Positions 54,317 to 63,502 of a DNA stretch of 64,000 nucleotides are shown here, piece by piece. The stretch is from Pedobacter sp. Leaf216. GTDB taxonomy: Bacteria; Bacteroidota; Bacteroidia; Sphingobacteriales; Sphingobacteriaceae. Position 1 is the first letter of the stretch. Each line of letters begins with the position of its first letter. The notes beneath the pieces are model-generated. The model was not told where the DNA came from. It saw only the letters and a program-made list of their open reading frames with translations, and ran no database searches. The position numbers and the translations under genes are program-made. The stretch spans positions 584,253 to 648,252 of the forward strand of contig NZ_LMKM01000012.1 in NCBI RefSeq assembly GCF_001421515.1, read 5' to 3'.

Positions 54317-54601
54317 CTAAGCCAGTTTTTCGGTTTTGTAAATTATAATATCATCTGTAAGCGTTGCGGCCTGTTCAACAAAGCTTAAAATGTAAGGTTG
54401 CTTGTTGTGCGCATCCAAACCCAACTGATCTTTCCATTCTTCCTGAAAGATGAAAGTTCGATCACTTACAGATTCATGCAAATCGTATTGGATACAGGCT
54501 TCCTCTTTACGAGAATTAGCCACCATATCCAATAAAACAGCTTTTAAAGCTGCTGTTGTTGTTTCTTTGCTCTTAACTATTGCTGTGAGGTAAATGCTCA
54601 T
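54317..54601 (-). CDS. YgiN-like antibiotic biosynthesis monooxygenase domain protein (putative quinol monooxygenase)
   Basis: The 94-residue protein has an ABM fold: TAIVKSKETTTAALKAVLLDMVANSRKEEACIQYDLHES, then FIFQEEWKDQLGLDAHNKQPY with the conserved Trp and His. The start lies 29 bp within the preceding MdaB-like gene. In E. coli ygiN is paired with mdaB, so the same redox module appears here. It may oxidise the quinol made by the partner. Confidence 0.85.
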   Translation of the reverse strand: MSIYLTAIVKSKETTTAALKAVLLDMVANSRKEEACIQYDLHESVSDRTFIFQEEWKDQLGLDAHNKQPYILSFVEQAATLTDDIIIYKTEKLA

Positions 54602-55202
54602 ATATTGCTGTGTTTAAAAAATTTTTAGTTAAATGTTCTTGGTATAATTTTAATGCGCCTATAATATCCGCATTTTTTTCTACGTCGTGAAAGTGGATTC
54701 CGTTTATCCGTTCCATACCGGTAAAAGCGTTCATTCTATGAAAACCGAATAACACTCCATCATCTACACTGGTTTGCATAAAAAATTCTTCAGGTATTGT
54801 AAAAGCTTCTTTAGGGGCATTCCATGATGAGGTTACCATATATTTGCGCCCGTGCAGCATGCCACCGGTTCCGTAATTTCTGGTTGGGTTATCTGCCTTG
54901 CGGCCATCGCTTATGTAAATTCCATTTTTATGCCCTTGGGTGAACACTACATCTATATATTTTTTAAAGCCATGCGGTAACTGGAACCACCAAGTTGGCG
55001 TATGGTAAATAATCACATCGGCCCAAACATATTTCTCTACTTCTTCTTTTGGGTTATAATCATGGTTAATATTGGTTGTTTTCACCTCAAAACCATCTGC
55101 TGATGAAAAGAAATCGGCCGTTGCATCAGCTATCGTTTCGTTAAATCTTCCTCCCGAGTGCCCAAATTTTTGGCCTCCGTTAATGATGAATATTTTTGTC
55201 AT
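54573..55202 (-). CDS. MdaB-like NAD(P)H:quinone oxidoreductase, flavodoxin-like fold
   Basis: The 209-residue protein starts KIFIINGGQKFGHSGGRFNETIADATADFF, the FAD-binding start of this family. It has YHTPTWWFQLPHGFKKYIDVVFTQG and GTGGMLHGRKYMVTSSWNAP. It reduces quinones in two-electron steps with NADPH. It overlaps the ygiN-like gene and is divergent from a LysR gene 100 bp away, the probable regulator. Confidence 0.87.
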   Translation of the reverse strand: MTKIFIINGGQKFGHSGGRFNETIADATADFFSSADGFEVKTTNINHDYNPKEEVEKYVWADVIIYHTPTWWFQLPHGFKKYIDVVFTQGHKNGIYISDGRKADNPTRNYGTGGMLHGRKYMVTSSWNAPKEAFTIPEEFFMQTSVDDGVLFGFHRMNAFTGMERINGIHFHDVEKNADIIGALKLYQEHLTKNFLNTAIYEHLPHSNS

Positions 55203-55226
55203 TTCGTATTTCTATTTTTGATAATA

Positions 55227-55234
55227 CAAAATTA
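55227..55234 (-). promoter_or_regulatory. Candidate -7 box (TAATTTTG, minus strand) of the mdaB-like gene
   Basis: CAAAATTA on the plus strand reads TAATTTTG on the minus strand, 24 bp before the ATG at 55202. The upstream box is not clear. Confidence 0.4.
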
Positions 55235-55270
55235 CACCCTGCCCAAGTATTATTAAAATAAGTTAATTCA

Positions 55271-55278
55271 TATCTTTG
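55271..55278 (+). promoter_or_regulatory. Candidate -7 box (TATCTTTG) of the LysR gene
   Basis: TATCTTTG fits TAnnTTTG and ends 24 bp before the ATG at 55303. It lies in the 100-bp divergent region shared with the mdaB-like gene. Confidence 0.5.
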
Positions 55279-55302
55279 TATCAGAATTATAATACTTAAA
55301 AC

Positions 55303-56205
55303 ATGGTTAATTTAGAATGGTACAGAAGTTTTAAAGCGATTTATAAAACCGGTACTTTAACTGGTGCAGCAGAAAACCTGTTTATTTCGCAACCTGGCGT
55401 AAGCTTGCATTTAAGTTCTTTGGAAAATTATGTTGGCTACAAACTTTTTGAGCGCACAGGAAGGAAAATGATCCCGACAGAAAAAGGTAAAGTATTGTAT
55501 AATTTTATAGTAGAACCTCTGGCAAAGCTTGAAGATGCTGAAAAACATTTTCAAAAAAGCACCGAAAAACATACGCCAACCATTAGTGTGGGCATGTGTT
55601 TTGAAACTTTTCAGATTACACTCGAACAATATATTTCTACCTTGCCTTTTAATGTGATTATCCGTTTTGGAGATTATCCTGAAATGCTCGATCAGTTGGA
55701 TAAAGGTATTTTAGACTTAATTATTACACCGCAAAAAGGAAATTCGCCCAATATTGCGCACGAGGCATTTTCATCAGAAACCATTGTTTTGGTAGGTGGC
55801 ACAGAAACAGATAGTGGCACTTTTAACGCCTTGGTTAAAAAGAAAGATTTACAAGGGATGGAAGCCTGGCTAAAACAACAAAAGTGGTATGGTACCGCAG
55901 GTGATATGGAACATCTTTTACGTTTTTGGCAACTTAATTTTGGCAAACATGCCGATTTCAGGCCAAATTATATTGTTCCGAACCTTAACTCAATTGTGCG
56001 CTGTTTATCTGGTGGAAAAGGCCTGGCCATTATTCCCGATTTCCTTTGTAAAAAAGAAGTGGAAGATGGAAAGGTAAAAGTAATATGGGAAGGCACATCA
56101 AAACTGACCAATACATTATACTTTGGTTGTAGGAAAAACACCCAATATGCATCAGAAATCCATATAATTAAAAAACTTTTTAAGGAGGTTATGGTTAGTA
56201 TATAG
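55303..56205 (+). CDS. LysR-type transcriptional regulator
   Basis: The 300-residue protein has an N-terminal helix-turn-helix (WYRSFKAIYKTGTLTGAAENLFISQPGVSLHLSSLENYVGYKLFERTGRKMIPTEKG) and a ligand domain from about residue 90. It is divergent from the mdaB/ygiN-like pair and probably controls it, perhaps sensing a quinone or electrophile; that is an inference from context. Confidence 0.93.
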   Translation: MVNLEWYRSFKAIYKTGTLTGAAENLFISQPGVSLHLSSLENYVGYKLFERTGRKMIPTEKGKVLYNFIVEPLAKLEDAEKHFQKSTEKHTPTISVGMCFETFQITLEQYISTLPFNVIIRFGDYPEMLDQLDKGILDLIITPQKGNSPNIAHEAFSSETIVLVGGTETDSGTFNALVKKKDLQGMEAWLKQQKWYGTAGDMEHLLRFWQLNFGKHADFRPNYIVPNLNSIVRCLSGGKGLAIIPDFLCKKEVEDGKVKVIWEGTSKLTNTLYFGCRKNTQYASEIHIIKKLFKEVMVSI

Positions 56206-56288
56206 TTTGAAATGATGTTGGTTAATCCTTTTATTATTTGAAACTTAGATAAAATATTTATTTTAGGTCATCCCGATAAAATTTTATA

Positions 56289-58784
56289 ATGAATCAATCC
56301 AGTCATCTCCTAAGTAACGATCAATTAATAGCAGTCTTTAATTTAACGCATACCGCAACTGCAGTTCATGTTGGTGAAGATGCCGTTATCCAGGCGGCAA
56401 ATGATGCGATGCTTAGAATTTGGGGGAAAGATAGAAGTGTGATCGGAAAATCGCTTGAAGATGCCCTGCCTGAATTAAAAGGGCAGCCTTTTATTGATAT
56501 GTTTAGGAAAGTATGGTTAGAAGGCCTTGTTATTGCCGGAAAAGATACTGCTGCCGACATTGTAATTGATGGGGAGCTGAAAACCTTTTATTTTGATTTT
56601 GAGTACCGCGCAATAAAAAACGACGAGGGTAAAACCATCTGCATTTTACATACCGCAATTGATGTAACCGAACGTGTACTTAAGAAAGAAGCTATAGAAA
56701 GAGAAAACGAAAAAGCGGAAGCCTTAGAACGCGAACAGGCCCTTAATGAAGAACTTGCCGCCACAGTAGAAGAACTTGCTGCCACCAATGAAGAGCTGGT
56801 ATCTACAAATGAGGAACTACAGCAAACACAAGAAAGTTTGCATGTTTTAAACAATGAACTTGAACTAAGGGTGGTTGAACGTTTTAACCAACTCTCGGAA
56901 AGTGAGAAACGTTTTAAAACAATGGCCGAGGGAACCGATATATTTATTGCTGTTGGCGATGAAAATGGAAGTGCCGTTTATTTTAACAAGCCCTGGACAA
57001 CATTAACCGGCCGATCGATGAATGATCTCCTTAATTTTGGCTGGGCAGATCTGATCCATCCGGAAGACCGCGATAACTATTTAAATATTTACCTTACTGC
57101 ACTATCGGACAAAAAACCCTTTTCAGGTGAATTTAGAATTTTGACCAAAAAAGGCGATTACCGATGGCTGTTGGCGAGCGGCCCTCCCCGCTTTCATGCT
57201 GATGGATCATTCGCTGGTTACATTAGTTCGTGTGTTGATATTACCGAAAGAAAACTCATCGAAATAGAACGCCTTAATTTAAATAAACTCATCGAAGCCA
57301 GTTCCGAATTTATTGCATTGTCTGGCTTAGACATGTACATACAATATTTAAATCCTGCGGCTTTAATAAAATTAGGCTGGACAAATTTTGCCAATAGAAC
57401 CATTTTGGATTGTGTTTTCCCTGCAGACAGGCCTGCCGCAGAAAAACTTTTACCTGGTATTTTGGAAAATATTAATTTCAGACAGGAAATCCGCTTCTGG
57501 AATGAAAAAACAGGCAACCCTTTTTGGATTGAATGGAATGGTTTCACCATTAAGAATGATGAAACCGACCAAATAATCGCCATAGCATCGGTTAGTCCGG
57601 ATATTACCGAAAGAAAACTCTACCAGGAAGAGCTTCAGGACATTAACATGGAAATGGCAGCAGCAAATGAGGAGTTGGCCACAACCAACGAGGAGCTTGC
57701 GCAAACACATGAAGACCTGATTCAATACACCAAAAAATTAGCAGATAGTGAAGAAAAATTACTTCAGGCGATAGATACAGGTAGAATGGGTACCTGGAGT
57801 ATCGACCCTAAAACATTAGAAGTTACCCTATCGGGCTTTGTAAAAAACTTACTTGGCTTACCGATGAACGAGCCTGCTAAAATGGAAACAATCATGAGTG
57901 TAATTAACCCGGATTATCATGATATGTTGAATACTGCTTTAAGCAGTGCATTAAAAAACCATTCATCAAGCGATACCGAATATCCAATAAAAAATTTAGT
58001 TACCGGTGAAGATAAATGGGTTAGGGCTACCGGAAGGGTTTTCGAAGATCAGCATGGCAATGCGATAGAATACTCAGGTCTTTTTATTGATATTACCGAG
58101 CAGAAACTGGACGAACTTCGAAAAAATGATTTCATTGGAATGGTGAGTCATGAATTAAAAACACCTTTAACAGCCATTAACGGTTTTGTGCAGGTGTTGC
58201 AGCGCAAGGCTAAGAAAGACGAAGATAATTATGAAATCATTGCTTTAGACAAAGCCCATAGCCAGATCCGTAAAATGACGACCATGATTAATGGTTTTTT
58301 AAACGTATCCCGCCTGGAATCTGGAAAACTGTTAATCGAAAAAACAGATTTTAGCTTAGATCAGTTATTGAAAGAAACCATTGAAGAAACTTATATCTCG
58401 CAATCATCACACGAGATTATATTGCACCCCACCTGTAATGTGAGTATTAATGCCGATCGGGATAAAATTGGCAACGTAATTTCGAACCTGATCAGTAACG
58501 GTTTAAAATATTCGGATAATGGAACACGCATCGAAGTAAACTGTAAATTGCACGATAAGGAGGTCGAAATCCAGATCAAAGATGAAGGTATAGGGATAAA
58601 TCAAGCAGACATAGATAAACTTTTCGAACGTTATTATCGGGTTAAGGGCAACCATACCATTTCTGGATTTGGTATAGGGCTATATTTAAGTGCCGAAATT
58701 ATAGAAAGACATGGTGGCCGGATATGGGCAGAAAGTGAAGAAGGAAAGGGCTCTGTTTTTCATTTCACTTTACCTTTGAGTTAA
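56289..58784 (+). CDS. Multi-PAS sensor histidine kinase
   Basis: The 831-residue protein has no membrane segment. PAS domains are seen at about 12-130, 210-330, 332-450 and 490-610. A coiled coil of Glu/Leu/Ala repeats at 135-200 contains the near-repeats EELAATVEELAATNEELVSTNEEL, and a shorter one lies at 455-490 (NEELATTNEELAQTHEDL). HisKA has GMVSHELKTPLTA with His621. The HATPase has NVISNLISNGLKYS, DEGIGIN and GFGIGLYLSAEI. No receiver is fused and no regulator gene is adjacent, so its partner is elsewhere. Confidence 0.92.
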   Translation: MNQSSHLLSNDQLIAVFNLTHTATAVHVGEDAVIQAANDAMLRIWGKDRSVIGKSLEDALPELKGQPFIDMFRKVWLEGLVIAGKDTAADIVIDGELKTFYFDFEYRAIKNDEGKTICILHTAIDVTERVLKKEAIERENEKAEALEREQALNEELAATVEELAATNEELVSTNEELQQTQESLHVLNNELELRVVERFNQLSESEKRFKTMAEGTDIFIAVGDENGSAVYFNKPWTTLTGRSMNDLLNFGWADLIHPEDRDNYLNIYLTALSDKKPFSGEFRILTKKGDYRWLLASGPPRFHADGSFAGYISSCVDITERKLIEIERLNLNKLIEASSEFIALSGLDMYIQYLNPAALIKLGWTNFANRTILDCVFPADRPAAEKLLPGILENINFRQEIRFWNEKTGNPFWIEWNGFTIKNDETDQIIAIASVSPDITERKLYQEELQDINMEMAAANEELATTNEELAQTHEDLIQYTKKLADSEEKLLQAIDTGRMGTWSIDPKTLEVTLSGFVKNLLGLPMNEPAKMETIMSVINPDYHDMLNTALSSALKNHSSSDTEYPIKNLVTGEDKWVRATGRVFEDQHGNAIEYSGLFIDITEQKLDELRKNDFIGMVSHELKTPLTAINGFVQVLQRKAKKDEDNYEIIALDKAHSQIRKMTTMINGFLNVSRLESGKLLIEKTDFSLDQLLKETIEETYISQSSHEIILHPTCNVSINADRDKIGNVISNLISNGLKYSDNGTRIEVNCKLHDKEVEIQIKDEGIGINQADIDKLFERYYRVKGNHTISGFGIGLYLSAEIIERHGGRIWAESEEGKGSVFHFTLPLS

Positions 58785-58969
58785 ATTTTGTTGTGGTTTT
58801 TACCGCAAAGCGCTCAAAGTTTTTCGCAAAGTTCGCTAAGTTTTTTAGAGAAAAACATTCATTCTTGCGCAGGCGGAATTTTAATGATTATTCCAGTATT
58901 TATTCTTTTAGTACATTAACCATTCAATCTGGCCATGAGGGTAAGTTTTTAGTTTAACTTCGCTGAGCC

Positions 58970-60976
58970 CTAATCTATATTTAAACCCTCCAAAAGGGCA
59001 TCGTCAACCAAATTTGGCAGCGTAATTTTTAAAGTGTCCGTCCGCTCCATTTCTCGTTCAATAGCAAAGCGGGCTTCTTTATTACGTGCCCAACTTCTTC
59101 TGGCAATGCCATTATTTACATCATAAAAAAGCATATTCTTCAATTTTTCTGCGGCTTGTTCGCTTCCATCAAGCACCATTCCGAAACCACCGTTTATTAC
59201 TTCTCCCCAGCCTACGCCGCCTCCATTGTGGATTGATACCCAGGTTGCCCCCCTGAAACTATCGCCGATAACATTATGAATGGCCATATCTGCTGTAAAT
59301 CTGCTTCCATCATAAATGTTGCTTGTTTCTCTAAAAGGAGAATCCGTTCCGCTTACGTCGTGATGGTCTCTACCTAAAATAACCTGAGCCGACAATTGCC
59401 CTGTATTGATCGCTTCATTAAACTTAAGCGCAATCTTGGCCCTTCCTTCAGCATCCGCATATAAAATCCGGGCTTTTGAGCCTACTACCAATCTATTTTC
59501 TTTTGCCGCAACAATCCAGTCGATATTATCTTGTAACTGCTGCTGTATTTCTTGCGGCGCATTCAGCTTAATTTCTTCCATTACTTCTTTCGCTATGCGA
59601 TCGGTTAAATCGAGATCTTTTTCATTGCCCGAGGCACAAACCCACCTAAAAGGGCCAAAACCATAATCGAAACATAAAGGGCCTAAAATATCTTCTACAT
59701 AGGATGGATACTTAAAATCAATCCCATTTAGGACCATTACATCGGCACCTGCCCTACTGCATTCCAAAAGAAAAGCATTTCCATAATCAAAAAAATAAGT
59801 TCCTTTGCTATGGTGTTTATTTATGCTTGTAGCTTGCCTTTTTAACGAATCCTGAACATACAATTTAAATTCTTCCGGGGCATTTGCCATCATTACATTT
59901 GCTTCTTCAAAACTTAAACCTACCGGGTAATATCCGCCAGAATAAGGATTATGTAGTGAGGTTTGGTCTGAACCAATCGTTATCTCAATATTTTCTTCAT
60001 AAAATTGTTCCCATACTTCTACTACATTACCGATATAAGCTAGCGATATATTTTCTCTTTTTTTCTGAGCAATCCGCACTCTTTGCACCAGTTCTGCTAA
60101 ATTATCAATTAGCTCGTTTACCCAGCCTTGCTGATGCCTTTTTGCAGCCGCTTTTGGATTTACCTCTGCACATACTGTAATACAACCCACAATGTTGCCC
60201 GCTTTGGTTTGTGCACCGCTCATGCCACCCAAACCAGCCGTTAAAAAGATTTTGCCTGCTACATTTCCTCCGTAAAAACCTTTCTTTCGAAAAGCATTCA
60301 TTAAGGTGATTGCCGTACCATGAACAATGCCCTGAGGCCCAATATACATGTAAGATCCTGCGGTCATTTGTCCGTACTGAGTTACCCCTAAGGCATTAAA
60401 TTTTTCAAGGTCGGCGGGTGTTGAATAATTTGGCACCATCATGCCATTGGTAACCACTACACGGGGCGCAGCAGTGCCTGATGGAAATAATCCTTGTGGA
60501 TGCCCGCTATAAATATTCAGCGTTTGCTGATCGGTCATTGTAGCCAGGTATTGCATGGTTAAAAGATACTGCGCCCAATTCTGAAAAACACTCCCATTGC
60601 CGCCGTAGGTAATTAGCTCTTCGGGGTGTTGCGCAATTGCCGGATCGAGGTTATTCTGAATCATAAGCATAATTGAAGCCGCATGTGGCGTGCAACAAGG
60701 ATATTCTGTTATTGGCCTTGCATAAATATCATAATCGGGCATAAAACGGTAAATGTAAATATGTCCGTAGTTTTCCAGTTCATTTAAAAATTCATAAGCA
60801 AGTTCTTTGTGCCACATTTCAGGAAAATAGCGCAATGCATTCTTAATACTGAGTTTTTTTTCATCTGCATTTAAAACAGCTCTTCTCACTGGTGCATGGC
60901 TAATTGTTTCATTCCTTTTTCTGTTTGGAGGCAATGTTGAAGGAATTCCTGCCAGTATCTGTGCTTTAAAATCCAT
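58970..60976 (-). CDS. hutU: Urocanate hydratase
   Basis: The 668-residue protein is of the long form (bacterial proteins of the short form are about 555). It contains ITYGGNGSVFQNWAQYLLTMQYLATMTDQQTLNIYSGHPQGLFP, the NAD-binding GLGGMSGAQ and, near the C terminus, SIHNGGGVGWGEVINGGFGMVLDGS. It turns urocanate into imidazolonepropionate. It is 20 bp downstream of hutH in the same operon. No hutI, hutG or hutF is in the window. Confidence 0.96.
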   Translation of the reverse strand: MDFKAQILAGIPSTLPPNRKRNETISHAPVRRAVLNADEKKLSIKNALRYFPEMWHKELAYEFLNELENYGHIYIYRFMPDYDIYARPITEYPCCTPHAASIMLMIQNNLDPAIAQHPEELITYGGNGSVFQNWAQYLLTMQYLATMTDQQTLNIYSGHPQGLFPSGTAAPRVVVTNGMMVPNYSTPADLEKFNALGVTQYGQMTAGSYMYIGPQGIVHGTAITLMNAFRKKGFYGGNVAGKIFLTAGLGGMSGAQTKAGNIVGCITVCAEVNPKAAAKRHQQGWVNELIDNLAELVQRVRIAQKKRENISLAYIGNVVEVWEQFYEENIEITIGSDQTSLHNPYSGGYYPVGLSFEEANVMMANAPEEFKLYVQDSLKRQATSINKHHSKGTYFFDYGNAFLLECSRAGADVMVLNGIDFKYPSYVEDILGPLCFDYGFGPFRWVCASGNEKDLDLTDRIAKEVMEEIKLNAPQEIQQQLQDNIDWIVAAKENRLVVGSKARILYADAEGRAKIALKFNEAINTGQLSAQVILGRDHHDVSGTDSPFRETSNIYDGSRFTADMAIHNVIGDSFRGATWVSIHNGGGVGWGEVINGGFGMVLDGSEQAAEKLKNMLFYDVNNGIARRSWARNKEARFAIEREMERTDTLKITLPNLVDDALLEGLNID

Positions 60977-60996
60977 ATTTTCGCAATTTTAAATTG

Positions 60997-62532
60997 TTAT
61001 TTCAATGTAGATTCTACTGCATTGGCAACAGCTACAATTTTGCCTTTTTTCACCATTTCGATAGCATTTTCCATTCGATTGTACATAATCTGATCTTCTT
61101 CAAAATGGTCAATTTCAGTCCGCACAAAATCATGTACCGCAGCGAGTATTTTACCAGGCTTTAATGGTTGATGGTAGTCTATAGCCTGTGCAGCACAAAA
61201 CAATTCGATACCCAATATTTTTTCTACATTTTCGATTACCTGTAAGGCTTTACGCGCACTAATGGAACCCATGCTCACATGGTCTTCCTGGCCGAGTGAA
61301 GTTGGAATACTATCGGCACTGGCCGGGAAACAAAGTCCTTTATTTTCACTTGCCAATGCTGCTGAGGTATATTGCACAATCATAAAACCAGAATTTAAAC
61401 CAGTTTCTTTCATCAATAATTTCGGCACGCCAGGCGTATTTCCTTCTAGAGAGAGGTAAATTCGCCGATCGCTGATGTTTCCGATTTCTGAGGCCGCTAA
61501 GCAGGCATAATCTAACGGCAAGGCGAGCGGCTGACCATGAAAGTTTCCTCCGCTGATGGTTAAATCATCATTAAATATAACGGGGTTATCGGTTACAGAA
61601 TTGAGTTCGATTTCCAACGCTTCTTTTAAATGTATCCATGCCGTTCTGGAGGCACCATGCACCTGTGGAATACACCTTAACGAGTAGGGATCCTGTACTT
61701 TGGCGCAACCGGCATGCGATTGCATGATTTCTGAACCCTGCAAAAACTTCCGTATCTGCGTTGCTACCGTAACATTTGCCGGATAAGGCCTTAATTGATG
61801 AAGTTGCGCATGAAAAGGTTTTTCTGATCCTTGCAAGCCTTCAATCATCATAGCCGAAATAATATCTGCCGAGGCAAGCACATTTTCTAACCGTTGCACC
61901 ACTTTAACGGCATGGGCTGCAATAAACTGCGTACCATTAATTAAAGCAAGACCCTCTTTCGGGCCCAATTGCAAAGGCTGTAACCCATGTTCTTTTAAAA
62001 GATCAGCTGTAGCAATAATTTTATCTCTATAATGAACTTGGCCTAAGCCTATCAAAGGTAAAAACAGGTGTGATAATGGAGCAAGATCGCCAGAGGCACC
62101 AACCGACCCTTGCTTGGGCACCAATGGTGTGGCACCAGTTTCTAAAAACCAGATCATCCGATCGAGCGTTTCCACCCTAATCCCTGAGTAACCCTGCGCC
62201 AAGGCCTGTAATTTTAAAACGAGCATCAGTTTTGATATTTCAACATCTATAGGTTCGCCAACACCAACTGCATGGCTTTTTAGAATATTTTCTTGTAATT
62301 TACGGGTATCCGCAGCCGAAATCATGGAGGTACATAATGGACCAAAACCGGTATTGATGCCATAAACTGCCTTATCTGAAACCGCAATCCGCTCCACAAC
62401 TTTACTGCTTTTAAGCACTTTAGAACGTGTAGTTTCACTTAAAAAGCCCTTAATTTCTCCATTGCATATGGCCAAAGCCAATTTAGCCGTTAAATAATCT
62501 GTTCCGTAATTAAATATCTGCTGCTCGCTCAT
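60997..62532 (-). CDS. hutH: Histidine ammonia-lyase
   Basis: The 511-residue protein has the MIO-forming Ala146-Ser147-Gly148 in GSVGASGDLAPLSHL, then NGTQFIAAHAV and QDPYSLRCIPQVHGA near residue 285. SGGNFHGQPLALPLD is the substrate loop. It removes ammonia from histidine to give urocanate. It is divergent from a LysR gene with 76 bp between starts. Confidence 0.97.
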   Translation of the reverse strand: MSEQQIFNYGTDYLTAKLALAICNGEIKGFLSETTRSKVLKSSKVVERIAVSDKAVYGINTGFGPLCTSMISAADTRKLQENILKSHAVGVGEPIDVEISKLMLVLKLQALAQGYSGIRVETLDRMIWFLETGATPLVPKQGSVGASGDLAPLSHLFLPLIGLGQVHYRDKIIATADLLKEHGLQPLQLGPKEGLALINGTQFIAAHAVKVVQRLENVLASADIISAMMIEGLQGSEKPFHAQLHQLRPYPANVTVATQIRKFLQGSEIMQSHAGCAKVQDPYSLRCIPQVHGASRTAWIHLKEALEIELNSVTDNPVIFNDDLTISGGNFHGQPLALPLDYACLAASEIGNISDRRIYLSLEGNTPGVPKLLMKETGLNSGFMIVQYTSAALASENKGLCFPASADSIPTSLGQEDHVSMGSISARKALQVIENVEKILGIELFCAAQAIDYHQPLKPGKILAAVHDFVRTEIDHFEEDQIMYNRMENAIEMVKKGKIVAVANAVESTLK

Positions 62533-62549
62533 GCTGGAAAGGTTTTAAA

Positions 62550-62557
62550 CAAAAATA
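62550..62557 (-). promoter_or_regulatory. Candidate -7 box (TATTTTTG, minus strand) of the hut operon
   Basis: CAAAAATA on the plus strand is TATTTTTG on the minus strand, 17 bp before the hutH ATG. It lies 10 bp from the dyad at 62568-62587. Confidence 0.45.
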
Positions 62558-62562
62558 AGCCC

Positions 62563-62570
62563 TATATTTG
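62563..62570 (+). promoter_or_regulatory. Candidate -7 box (TATATTTG) of the LysR gene
   Basis: TATATTTG fits TAnnTTTG and ends 38 bp before the ATG. Its last bases overlap the dyad at 62568-62587, so the regulator could repress itself. Confidence 0.45.
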
Positions 62571-62587
62571 ATACCTATAAATACCAA
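62568..62587. promoter_or_regulatory. Candidate LysR binding site of the hut divergent region
   Basis: TTGATACCTATAAATACCAA is an imperfect 20-bp dyad (TTGnTAnnTATAnnTAnCAA). It lies between the two candidate -7 boxes, overlapping that of the regulator and upstream of that of hutH. The arrangement suits activation of hut and autorepression. Confidence 0.5.
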
Positions 62588-62608
62588 TTACATCATCATG
62601 TAATAACC

Positions 62609-63502
62609 ATGGGTTATCAAATCGAACTTAGACATTTAAAATATTTCCAGGTTTTGGCAGAGGAATTGAAGTTTAGAAAAGCTGCCGATCGCCTTTTTAT
62701 TTCTCAACCTGGCCTAAGCAGGCAGATTAAACAGATGGAGGAAATTTTTAACGCCCCACTGTTCGATCGCAATAAGAAAAAAGTGGAACTTACAGAAGCT
62801 GGTATATACCTTAAAAACGAGGTTGATTTTTTGTTCAGCCATCTCGAAAACATTAAAAAACAGGTCAGCAATATTAATGAGGGCAAGCAGGGTGAACTCC
62901 GAATTGGTTTTTTAGGCTCGGCGGCACAAAAAATTGTGCCCGAAGTTATTTTTAAGCTAAATAAAGACTTCCCCGAAATTAGGACCAACCTAGATGAAAT
63001 GCCCAATAAATTACAGGTGGAATTATTGGAAAAAGACATGCTCGACGTAGGTTTTGTGCGGATGCAACAGTTTAAACCCGGCATTTCGAAACACATGATC
63101 CATCAGGATACCTTTTCACTCGTATTACCCAAAAGCCACCCCATGAAGAAGGCTAGTTTTGAAGCGGTAAAAAAATTGGGTAACGAACCTTTTATCTTTT
63201 TTTCAAGTGATGACAGTCCTTTTTATTATGATTTAATGATGAGCATTTGCGAAGATCATGGCTTTAAACCCAAAACCTACCACAAATCTGTTAATGCGCT
63301 CACTATTTACAAACTGGTAGAAGAAGGCCTTGGCATTGCCATTGTACCAACTGCTTTGCAATATGGCTATCAGGAAAACGTAAAGTTTGTAGAGCTTACG
63401 CATATTTCGCAAAGAACGGAGCTCTATATGATCTGGAAAGAATCTAACCGCAACCCAGCGTTAAAAAATGTGATTAAATTGTTGTTGGAGGATAAGGTTT
63501 AG
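62609..63502 (+). CDS. LysR-type transcriptional regulator next to hut genes
   Basis: The 297-residue protein has a helix-turn-helix (LRHLKYFQVLAEELKFRKAADRLFISQPGLSRQIKQMEEIFNAPLFDRNKKKVELTEAG) and an effector domain resembling the CatR/BenM-like group. It is divergent from hutH. Most known hut systems are under HutC (GntR) or antiterminator control, so a LysR here is notable. It may respond to urocanate or histidine. An ATG at 62598 is followed at once by TAA and is not used. Confidence 0.93.
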   Translation: MGYQIELRHLKYFQVLAEELKFRKAADRLFISQPGLSRQIKQMEEIFNAPLFDRNKKKVELTEAGIYLKNEVDFLFSHLENIKKQVSNINEGKQGELRIGFLGSAAQKIVPEVIFKLNKDFPEIRTNLDEMPNKLQVELLEKDMLDVGFVRMQQFKPGISKHMIHQDTFSLVLPKSHPMKKASFEAVKKLGNEPFIFFSSDDSPFYYDLMMSICEDHGFKPKTYHKSVNALTIYKLVEEGLGIAIVPTALQYGYQENVKFVELTHISQRTELYMIWKESNRNPALKNVIKLLLEDKV

